Assembly: GCF_009712225.1 (NCBI RefSeq)
Contig: NZ_WASP01000012.1
Location: 1 to 64,000 of the forward strand
DNA length: 64,000 bases
Source of the DNA: Desulfovibrio sp.
Lineage (GTDB): Bacteria; Desulfobacterota; Desulfovibrionia; Desulfovibrionales; Desulfovibrionaceae
Reading direction: 5' to 3'
A program made the position numbers and the translations under genes. Below, piece after piece: positions 57,626 through 64,000 of this stretch. The notes beneath the pieces are model-generated. The model searched no databases, had not been told where the DNA came from, and worked only from the letters and a program-made list of their open reading frames with translations. Each line of letters starts with the position of its first letter. Position 1 is the stretch's first letter.

Positions 57626-57673
57626 ACCGACCTCCCTTGTCGGAGGGTTTGACCGTTCGGCCGACACCCTGGG

Positions 57674-58534
57674 TTACAAAAAGCGGAAGAAATGTTCGAA
57701 GGCTCCTTCCTTGGCCTTTTTCTTCAAATCTTCGATGCGGGGCCGCATATCGCGGAGGATCCTCCATCGAAGAAATTCCGGGTCGCACCTCTCTCCGTCG
57801 ACGCTCATTGCTATGGCGCAGTCGTTGAAAGAGAAACCTCCCTCGTCGTCTTCAAGCAACCAGGACAGGCAGTCCAAGAACTCCTCGTCGCAGGTCTGTT
57901 CGTCTCTCATGATTTCGAGGGTTACCTTCAGCACACCTTGGCGGTAGCGCTGAAGTTCTTTGTCCTCGATCACGATAAGACGGCTTTTGTTGGGTTGGGC
58001 CGGGGGCTTCTCGCCCTTTACCCAGATGATTTCCTTCGGCTGACCCTGTCCCCGGAAATAAGAAACGAATTCGCCATTTCTGGCTTTCCGCTTCAAATCC
58101 AGGATCCGGTCGCGAATTTTGGAAAGGATCCATTGCCGGAGAAAGTCCGGATAAACCGGCGATCCAAGCACCTTGGTTGCTGCTGCACAGCATTGGCCAA
58201 AGGTTAGATCCCCCGTGTCGTTCTGCAGAACCCAGTCCAGGCAGTCGAGTAACTGCGTGTCCTCGGTGTCTGGATCCAGCATATCTTGCAAGGTTTGCTT
58301 GAGCACGCCGTAGCGTAGCTGTGTCGCTTCCTCGTTCTTGAACGCAGTCCGGCTTTCGTGATCTGGATACGGAGGGGCGATCTCCCCCTTGACCCAGTAC
58401 CCGTCGGCCGCGCGATCGGCTCCGCCGACGACGCTGAGTTTTGTTGAAGCAACCGGTGCCCCAAACAGGTCACGGCCGCCGACTTCCATGTTTTCGATGA
58501 CTTGGTCAACGACCACAGACAGCTGTTGCAACAT
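57674..58534 (-). CDS. Protein of two tandem repeats, unknown function (286 aa)
   Basis: Two units of about 110 residues are obviously related. Unit 1 contains WVKGEIAPPYP, YGVLKQTLQDMLDP, LLDCLDWVLQND and ILSKIRDRILDLKRKARNGE. Unit 2 contains WVKGEKPPAQP, QGVLKVTLEIMRDE, FLDCLSWLLEDD and ILRDMRPRIEDLKKKAKEGA. Each is helical and acidic then basic. No known family is recognised. It lies between primase and RNase H genes, so a replication-related role is possible. ATG 58543 is also in frame. Confidence 0.6.
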   Translation of the reverse strand: MLQQLSVVVDQVIENMEVGGRDLFGAPVASTKLSVVGGADRAADGYWVKGEIAPPYPDHESRTAFKNEEATQLRYGVLKQTLQDMLDPDTEDTQLLDCLDWVLQNDTGDLTFGQCCAAATKVLGSPVYPDFLRQWILSKIRDRILDLKRKARNGEFVSYFRGQGQPKEIIWVKGEKPPAQPNKSRLIVIEDKELQRYRQGVLKVTLEIMRDEQTCDEEFLDCLSWLLEDDEGGFSFNDCAIAMSVDGERCDPEFLRWRILRDMRPRIEDLKKKAKEGAFEHFFRFL

Positions 58535-58546
58535 GATGATCACCTC

Positions 58547-59005
58547 TTAGATCAGAGCTTCGGCGAGGGCCGTGCGCGCTGCTGCGTCGCACCACCTATT
58601 CCGGAGGGCTGGTTTAGATTGATTGTCCGTGTGGGCACGGACGTGCCGGACGGTGAACGTGATCTGCCGGGCGTCGATCGCGGACAGAATTCCCGAAAGG
58701 ACTGCCGCATCTTCCCCGCGTTCAGGCTTGACTTGTCGCTCGATGAGCGCCGCCTGGACATATTTGCTATCCGTGTAAAGCAGGATGCAGTTGACCGGCA
58801 GCTTGAGCGCCATGTTGATTCCCTGGACGGCTGCGAACAGCTCGGCCGAGGACGAATCTCGGGCCGTGGACGGCTTTACGCCGCGAGCCTTCTGATTCTT
58901 CATTCCGCTCTCGAGGAAAGCTCCCCAGGCGGCGATGCGTTTGTTCTGGTCATAGGCAGCGTCTGTATGGACGACGATGCCTGCCTTCCGCAGTGTTTGA
59001 GACAT
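58547..59005 (-). CDS. Ribonuclease HI-like protein (152 aa)
   Basis: The four-carboxylate active site can be placed: VVHTDAAYDQNKR (Asp), DSSSAELFAAVQGINMAL (Glu), ILLYTDSKYVQAALIER (Asp), and NRWCDAAARTA (Asp). HVRAHTDN supplies the usual His. The length is typical of RNase HI. The enzyme would remove RNA primers or R-loops, which fits the primase upstream. Its leader carries a long hairpin (59016-59073). Confidence 0.85.
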   Translation of the reverse strand: MSQTLRKAGIVVHTDAAYDQNKRIAAWGAFLESGMKNQKARGVKPSTARDSSSAELFAAVQGINMALKLPVNCILLYTDSKYVQAALIERQVKPERGEDAAVLSGILSAIDARQITFTVRHVRAHTDNQSKPALRNRWCDAAARTALAEALI

Positions 59006-59015
59006 TGACTTTCTC

Positions 59016-59073
59016 CCACAGCGCCGCTGCGGAGAGAGTCCCCCCTTGAGGGAACGCTCCCCCAGAGGGCTGT
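59016..59073 (-). ncRNA. Hairpin leader, distant relative (copy 8)
   Basis: On the minus strand: CCCTCTGGGGGAGCGTTCCC, TCAAGGGGGGACTCTCTCC, then GCAGCGGCGCTGTGGGAG. It keeps the order GGGGGAGCG, TCCCTCAAGGG, CTCTCTCC of the conserved leader but pairing at the base differs. It sits right before the RNase H start. Confidence 0.45.
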
Positions 59074-59091
59074 CTCAAAAGATGTTGATGG

Positions 59092-60930
59092 TCAGGCGGT
59101 GAAGACCCGGGCAGCCAAGGAAAAGACCGTGGAGCGCAGATCGCTGATGTCTTTGAGCACTTCAGACTTTGGCAGCCATTGCTGGATGTCCGCAGTCTCG
59201 ATCCCAATGCCCATTACCTCGACGTCAGGTTGGTTCGCGCTGATGAAGGCGAGAGCCTCTTTCGTCGTGGTGAGATTGCTTGGCTCTCCGTCCGTGATGA
59301 GGAGGATTACCTTGCGTTCTTCCCGGGCGTTGGCCAGTTGAGCCGCCCCCCAAAGTAAAGCTTCGGCGGTCGGCGTGTACCCGTAGACCGTGGTGTTGAA
59401 TCGTGCCTGCACATGCGGTGCCGACATACGTTCGTTGCTGCTTAGAAGTGGAGCAATCCGATTTACGCCGTTGTCTTCGGCGAAACCAGCTGCCTCGATC
59501 GTGATGCCCTCGATGGGTTCGCAGGCCAGCGCCAAAGAGGCGGTGGTTTGCATGGCCATCGATATGCGGCCTTTCCTCATGCTTCCGGTCTGGTCGACAA
59601 GAAGAAGAAGCCTGGTGTTGTACCCCGTTACGGTCTGCTTTCTTGTGAAAACCCGTGGGTCTATCTGAGCCATCGGAAGATGGCGTCGACTGACCCGGCG
59701 GCCGACCATTTTGCGAGTCGCCGGCTGTCGCCTATGGGCTTCAAGCAAGCGCTGCAAATGGGCTCGAATCGCAGTCGAGTTCTTTCTTGCCTCGGGCACA
59801 ACGGATTGACCGCTGGTCGCCTTGGCATTCGTGACGGTCGGCGGGAGGATGATATCGGGAGACCGATAGGTCGGTCGCTCTTTCATCTTCGCGCTCAACA
59901 TATCGCTGAGGTCTGGCGCCATCTTCGACAGATCGGGTTGGCCGCCCACCCAGGTTTGTCCCTGACTGGACGAGGAAGCCTGATCGTCGCCGTTGGACAC
60001 TTGATGAACCGGATGCTGTTGCTGACCGTTTGCCCCCGGGTTGCCGTTTCCGGTAGCGGGGTCAGTCTGCGAACTTTGTCCCTGGCTGCCGCTTCCGGTG
60101 GCCGGGTTGCTCGGCTGGCCCTGTCCCTGGTCGCCCTGATTAGGGGGCGGCGAGATATTCGGGTCACCACCAGCGTCCGCCTGCTGCGGATCCTGCCCAG
60201 GCGTTGCGCCTTGGCCATCCCCACCAGCGGGATCACCCTGGTTCTGTTGCTGTGATGGACCTTGGCTGCCTGACTGGCCGCCTTGATCCTGCTGCTGCGA
60301 GTTTCCTCCCTTGCCCTGCTGGGCTTGATCGGAGCTTTGCTGGTTGTCCTGCTGGACCAACTTCAACAGCCTGTCGGCCATGGCGAGACATTCGGCGGTG
60401 CTTTTCAGCATCGGGATGCCCGACATGATCCGTTCGGCGGTTTCGACTATGTCCGGACCGACGACCGCGACCAGCTTTTCACGGGTCTGGTCGACCAGTG
60501 GTTTCAGCTGAGCTTGCCCCATGTAACGGCACCGTCCATGAAACAGGACGAAGTCGTGCAGAAGGGCAGGGCCATTGTCCGTATCTGGCACCGCGAACCA
60601 ACCTTCTTGAATGGCGTAGTCCACCACCTTCGAAAGCCAGTCTCGGCATCCCCGATACACTCGGCATATGAGGGTTTCAATCCTCACATCCTCAAGCGCA
60701 TTAAGGAATTTCTTGCGGAGTTCCTCGACCAAGAAGATCTCGAATTCGGTGAAGCGCTTATGCGCACCTTCATGTGCGATAAAGCCCAGCGACACCTCCC
60801 GCGGTAATGCCTCCGGCGAAAGAAGATAGATGGTTTCGCCGTCAGTTTTTGGCGCGTGGCCGAATATGACCTTGATACCGCACGAAGCGGCGAAGGCCAT
60901 CGCGGTCCAAACGAGGGAAATGAAATTCAT
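59092..60930 (-). CDS. CobT-like von Willebrand A protein with HExxH motif (612 aa)
   Basis: Residues about 48-65 (VSLGFIAHEGAHKRFTEFEI) contain HEGAH, a zincin-type metal motif. A long Gln/Gly/Asn-rich disordered linker covers roughly 205-330. The C-terminal von Willebrand A domain has TRLLLLVDQTGSMRKGR (MIDAS D-x-T-G-S) and VILLITDGEPSN. This layout resembles CobT, the partner of the AAA+ protein CobS in cobaltochelatase, but here it is in a plasmid replication block. It probably works with the AAA+ ATPase at 62161 and the DUF3150 protein. Confidence 0.8.
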   Translation of the reverse strand: MNFISLVWTAMAFAASCGIKVIFGHAPKTDGETIYLLSPEALPREVSLGFIAHEGAHKRFTEFEIFLVEELRKKFLNALEDVRIETLICRVYRGCRDWLSKVVDYAIQEGWFAVPDTDNGPALLHDFVLFHGRCRYMGQAQLKPLVDQTREKLVAVVGPDIVETAERIMSGIPMLKSTAECLAMADRLLKLVQQDNQQSSDQAQQGKGGNSQQQDQGGQSGSQGPSQQQNQGDPAGGDGQGATPGQDPQQADAGGDPNISPPPNQGDQGQGQPSNPATGSGSQGQSSQTDPATGNGNPGANGQQQHPVHQVSNGDDQASSSSQGQTWVGGQPDLSKMAPDLSDMLSAKMKERPTYRSPDIILPPTVTNAKATSGQSVVPEARKNSTAIRAHLQRLLEAHRRQPATRKMVGRRVSRRHLPMAQIDPRVFTRKQTVTGYNTRLLLLVDQTGSMRKGRISMAMQTTASLALACEPIEGITIEAAGFAEDNGVNRIAPLLSSNERMSAPHVQARFNTTVYGYTPTAEALLWGAAQLANAREERKVILLITDGEPSNLTTTKEALAFISANQPDVEVMGIGIETADIQQWLPKSEVLKDISDLRSTVFSLAARVFTA

Positions 60931-60992
60931 GATGGTCTCCCGATATCAGGGGCCGGTGCAGTCTTCGCCGCACCGTCTCCATCAAAGGATGA

Positions 60993-62057
60993 TCAGAACC
61001 CGAGGCATTCCTCTTGCACGGTGGCCAATGCAATTTCTTGCTCGGTTACCTCGGCGAAGAAGGCTTCCTCCTCTTGATCCGCAGGCGGATCTTCGACGAG
61101 GTCTTCGGGCAATTCCTCGACCAACGGAGGTTCCTCCGCCGGCGACGTGATGACGATCTCCGACTGCACGACAGCCGGAGCGGGCTGTGGGGCAGGGGAG
61201 GGGACGTTGGTGATGATCTGTTGCGAACTGATGACGCTGGCAAGTTGGCCGCCGTGCTTACGCATGCGGTCTGGATCGGCGAGCATCTGAACCAAGGCGA
61301 CGACTTCCGCCTGAAGGGCGTCGGTCATTCTCTTGGCCAACATGATCTTGTCGATCACCTTGTCCATCGCGGCGACGATCGGCTGGATCATCGCTTCGTT
61401 GAAGAAGGCAAATTTCGCCAGTTTCAGCCGAAGCCGTTTCAGCGGGTTCGCAAATTTCCGAGTGAGGTTTCCCTGCTTCAGGATGTAATCGAGAAGCTTC
61501 TCCGCCTCGTCGGCGATATCGATCAGAAGGTCTTCGTCGAGCGTTTTCACGCGCTCGCCCAAGGATCCTTCTTCACGGGCCGATTCCCGGATTTGATGGA
61601 TGGTGCACTGGAAATCGCACCGTTTACGAACCTCTTCCGGCGAAAATTCACGTTCCGCCAGTTTGTCTTCGTATTCGGGGAACTGTCTCCGCCAGGCACG
61701 CTGCAATTGCGAAACGTTGGGGATCAGTTCCGTGTCGCGATGCTCGACGAATTCGTCCCTCAGCTTGTCGATCTGCTCTTTCAGCCTGGCGGTGTCTTTG
61801 TGGAACACGCCCCGGGCTTTCAGCAGATTGATCGAATTGACCCGCAGCAGGTCGTCAACTTGGCTGCGGATTTTGTGCAGTCTCTGGAGCGGCTCACGAG
61901 CGATCAGACGCTTGGTGCCCAAAGAAGCCAACTTGGGCGGCGGCAGTTCGCCACCGATACCAAGATTGAAATCGGTCTTACGAAGAACAACCTCGCCTGA
62001 CCAGATGTTCACCTCGACGGCGAACACGTCGATGTTTTCGAGAATGTTGGTGCTCAT
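60993..62057 (-). CDS. DUF3150 family protein (354 aa)
   Basis: The N-terminal 250 residues are helical with conserved-looking LENIDVFAVEVNIWSGEVVL and a coiled-coil-like stretch (ARLKEQIDKLRDEFVEHRDT). This matches DUF3150 proteins found beside CobS/MoxR-like ATPases on phages and plasmids. The C-terminal 75 residues are acidic and Pro-rich (EEPPLVEELPEDLVEDPPAD) and probably disordered. The function is unknown; position between the ATPase and VWA genes suggests an adaptor. Confidence 0.7.
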   Translation of the reverse strand: MSTNILENIDVFAVEVNIWSGEVVLRKTDFNLGIGGELPPPKLASLGTKRLIAREPLQRLHKIRSQVDDLLRVNSINLLKARGVFHKDTARLKEQIDKLRDEFVEHRDTELIPNVSQLQRAWRRQFPEYEDKLAEREFSPEEVRKRCDFQCTIHQIRESAREEGSLGERVKTLDEDLLIDIADEAEKLLDYILKQGNLTRKFANPLKRLRLKLAKFAFFNEAMIQPIVAAMDKVIDKIMLAKRMTDALQAEVVALVQMLADPDRMRKHGGQLASVISSQQIITNVPSPAPQPAPAVVQSEIVITSPAEEPPLVEELPEDLVEDPPADQEEEAFFAEVTEQEIALATVQEECLGF

Positions 62058-62160
62058 GGAATTTCTCCACGCAAGCGCCGACCATCACCCGCTGAACGGG
62101 CGGTCTTTGCTTGCTCTTTGATGTTGAGGATGTTGAGGGCAGGCGACTTATGCCGCTGCT

Positions 62161-63126
62161 TTACTGCCAGTCGGGGCCGAAGGCGGCCTGGCCGAGATCG
62201 TTGATGGTCTGGGCTTCGGCTGCAGGGATGCTGCAGGTCAGAGTCACTTCGAGCGCCTTCTTCGGAAAGTAGGCTTTCTTCATGTTGGCGTCGACTTTGG
62301 CATAAGCCGCGGTGAGATTTGCCCACTGCCGAAGCTTGCGGGTCGAAATCACCGTGCTGAGGCTGCCGCCGCCGAAACCATCCTCACCGAGAAACAGCTT
62401 TCGGACTTCATTGGCCGTCTGAATCATGTACCCCCGAAGTTCTTCGGGAAGCCCAGGATTAGCGCGGGTCAGGACTCCGCTTTCTTGTTCCGGCGTCAGA
62501 TAGCTCACCTTCGCAAAAATGAAGCGATCACCAAACGCCAGGTTGCCGGTCTGAACGCCACGATACAATCCAGTCTGGTCGCCGCTGACGCCGGCGTTGC
62601 CGGTGACGAGCATGCGAAAGTTCGGATGGACCTGGATCCGTTCGTCCGTCACGGGAATGTGCAGAACCCCGTGGTCGAGGATCGGCACGAACGCCATTTG
62701 GAATTCCGGAGCCTTGGTGTTCAGTTCTTCCGCGACGAATAGATATCCGTTGCGGCAGGCCGTGGTGAATGGGCCATCACGCCACACGAAGCCACCTTGC
62801 GGAGAGGGATACATCCCGCCCAACAGATCGGTGAACTCGGTGTTGTCGCCGATCGGCGGCGCAATCAGGGGGATGCCCAGGCGGGCTGCGATTTGAGCGA
62901 AGCCTTGGCTTTTCCCTGCTCCCGTCGGACCCAGCGCCCACATGCCGACACCCTGCGTGCGCAGGACGTAGACCATGGTGCGAATGAAATCCAAATCGAA
63001 GATGAAATGCTCGTCGAGACGCGGAACGCACGGATGCCCGTGCTCAAAGCCCATGACTTGTGCCTTGCCGGCGTCAACGCCGAAGGTGTCGGTGATGCTG
63101 TACGACTTGGGAGTCAATTTGAACAT
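62161..63126 (-). CDS. CobS/MoxR-like AAA+ ATPase (321 aa)
   Basis: MWALGPTGAGKSQGFAQIAA gives Walker A (about residues 62-81). Walker B reads GYLFVAEELNTKAPEFQMAF: the usual Asp before Glu is Ala, while the catalytic Glu is kept. FRMLVTGNAGVSGD is sensor 1, and the C-terminal lid region follows with TRKLRQWANL. MoxR/CobS ATPases act on partner proteins through a VWA protein, which is two genes away. ATG 63126 after CGGAGAACAAC is preferred over the in-frame upstream codon at 63156. Confidence 0.85.
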   Translation of the reverse strand: MFKLTPKSYSITDTFGVDAGKAQVMGFEHGHPCVPRLDEHFIFDLDFIRTMVYVLRTQGVGMWALGPTGAGKSQGFAQIAARLGIPLIAPPIGDNTEFTDLLGGMYPSPQGGFVWRDGPFTTACRNGYLFVAEELNTKAPEFQMAFVPILDHGVLHIPVTDERIQVHPNFRMLVTGNAGVSGDQTGLYRGVQTGNLAFGDRFIFAKVSYLTPEQESGVLTRANPGLPEELRGYMIQTANEVRKLFLGEDGFGGGSLSTVISTRKLRQWANLTAAYAKVDANMKKAYFPKKALEVTLTCSIPAAEAQTINDLGQAAFGPDWQ

Positions 63127-63159
63127 GTTGTTCTCCGAGATGCGGAGAAGGCGCACTGA

Positions 63160-63195
63160 TCCCCACCAGGGGAAAGTGACCCTCCCCTGAGGGAT
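63160..63195 (-). ncRNA. Hairpin leader, distant relative (copy 9)
   Basis: On the minus strand: TCCCTCAGGGGAGGGTCAC, TTTCCCCTGGTGGGGA. CCCTCAGGGGAGGG can pair with CTTTCCCCTGGTGGGG. It keeps the CAGGGGAG start of the leader family but is shorter. It precedes the AAA+ ATPase start. Confidence 0.4.
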
Positions 63196-63217
63196 TGCGA
63201 TGAAATATTGAGAGGTC

Positions 63218-64000
63218 TCAGGCAGCCGCGGCCGAAGGCAGGGGGAGCTGATACCGTGAATTGCGCACCGTCGTTTTGATCTGCGACGTTACGGCCTTGC
63301 GATAGGATTGGAGGACGGTCTGGTCGATGGCTCCAAACAGGTCATCGGCCATTGCCTTATAGTCCACGTACCCGCTTTGCTTTCGATACATATCGGCCAA
63401 GCTCGGATCGATGGGACCGTGGTGGTCTTCAATCAGTTGCTTGTAATCGATTGAGCCACGTTTACCCCACCTGGTCAGAGCGACTTCCCGGTCTTCCACC
63501 GGACAAGCCAACTTGCTGTAGTTGCCCATCAGCGCTTCGAGGTTTGCTTGCGCGTCCTTCAACCGCTGCTTCCTGGCATCTACGAGCTTGACCAAACGGT
63601 TCAGCTTGGCTTCCGCGGCGATATAAGCTTGCGCCTTCTCGCCCCATTCCAGCTGTTGTTCGTAATTGGTCGGGTAGACCACATCCTTTTCCGGATCAAG
63701 CTCTGGAGGAGTTTGAGACAGAACAAGCTGGTGGAATTCCCGGCCGATGCGTCGCATGTTTTCCCAGACGTTCGGCTTAGCCTCACGCCAGAGCACGAGA
63801 TGGGCGAGGACGTTGCCCTCCTCATCGTTGAGACACATCAGCAGCATGCCCTTCGACAATTTGCCGACCGACATGCCGTATTGAAGTTGAACACCGCCAG
63901 ACTGGACGGCCGGATGTTTGACACCTTGTTCCTGAATCTCGCGGAACACCTTTTCGCCTGGGGCCTTGATTTCCACCATGATCCCACCGTCGGTGATCCC
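63218..64000 (-). CDS. YqaJ/lambda-exonuclease-like nuclease, partial at window edge
   Basis: The gene enters from the right edge; the visible part begins GITDGGIMVEIKAPGEKVFR. The pattern D-G-G-I-M-V-E-I-K is the (D/E)xK active site of PD-(D/E)XK exonucleases, and the next segment VQSGGVQLQYGMSVGKLSKG has the Gln-x-Gln of the YqaJ/lambda exo group. A helical C-terminal part follows. In phages these enzymes make 3' single strands for annealing-type recombination. With ssb and helicase genes elsewhere on the window it may serve recombination. The N-terminus lies outside. Confidence 0.7.
   Translation of the reverse strand, partial: GITDGGIMVEIKAPGEKVFREIQEQGVKHPAVQSGGVQLQYGMSVGKLSKGMLLMCLNDEEGNVLAHLVLWREAKPNVWENMRRIGREFHQLVLSQTPPELDPEKDVVYPTNYEQQLEWGEKAQAYIAAEAKLNRLVKLVDARKQRLKDAQANLEALMGNYSKLACPVEDREVALTRWGKRGSIDYKQLIEDHHGPIDPSLADMYRKQSGYVDYKAMADDLFGAIDQTVLQSYRKAVTSQIKTTVRNSRYQLPLPSAAAA

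Noticed and set aside
1-64000. tRNA, rRNA or a replication initiator gene
   Set aside because: I looked for tRNA-like cloverleaf/CCA segments, rRNA sequence and Rep proteins and saw none that I could support.

Overview
The window looks like part of a large, GC-rich conjugative plasmid (or integrated relative) of an alphaproteobacterium, possibly of the Rhodospirillales. That placement is an inference from protein style and base composition. The plasmid evidence is direct: a parA-parB partition locus with repeated palindromes, F-type transfer genes (traF, traH, traG), a mobI-like gene with FlhC- and FlhD-like regulators, a primase, ssb, a type IV AbiE toxin-antitoxin pair, and several intact or broken mobile elements. 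No replication initiator, relaxase, tRNA, rRNA or CRISPR array was found.

Layout. 0.4-6.7 kb: a gene for a PAPS-reductase-like protein is split by about 5.6 kb holding an IS21-family remnant and a string of small unknown genes. Most of these have their own promoter of one repeated type (CAAATTGCA, 16-17 bp, TANAAT-like). This stretch also holds a 516-bp Tn7-like mini-transposon and an IS630-family insertion. 6.8-16.2 kb: a DNA-modification and DNA-handling block with a DpdA/Tgt-like protein, a broken DNA methyltransferase, a DUF2026-like protein, a Mom-like modification enzyme, a DUF1643 protein, a UvrD-like helicase and SSB. 18.6-24 kb: transfer control, with a MobI-like protein, an FlhC-like activator, a lytic transglycosylase, a protein with two FlhD-like halves, and a TraK/TraL/TraM-like set. 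24-26.2 kb: parA-parB with palindromic sites. 26.9-29.5 kb: a GC-richer island with a DUF1612-like gene and a tyrosine recombinase.

29.6-45.2 kb: mostly unknown genes, many preceded by a long conserved mRNA-leader hairpin, surrounding a NERD-domain protein, the traF-traH-traG operon and a secreted S1/P1-type nuclease. 45.2-53.7 kb: a YkgJ-type Fe-S protein, a degenerate recombinase, a transposase-like gene lacking catalytic residues, the AbiE pair, a PilZ-CZB protein and a frameshifted gene. 53.8-64 kb, all on the minus strand: class II ribonucleotide reductase, primase, a protein made of two tandem repeats, RNase HI, a CobT-like von Willebrand protein, a DUF3150 protein, a CobS/MoxR-like AAA+ ATPase, and a YqaJ/lambda-exonuclease-like nuclease that runs off the right edge. 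This last block reads as a nucleotide-supply and replication/recombination module.

Signals most worth following are the shared hairpin leaders, the shared promoter module, the mini-transposon, the FlhD tandem fusion and the DpdA/Mom pairing.
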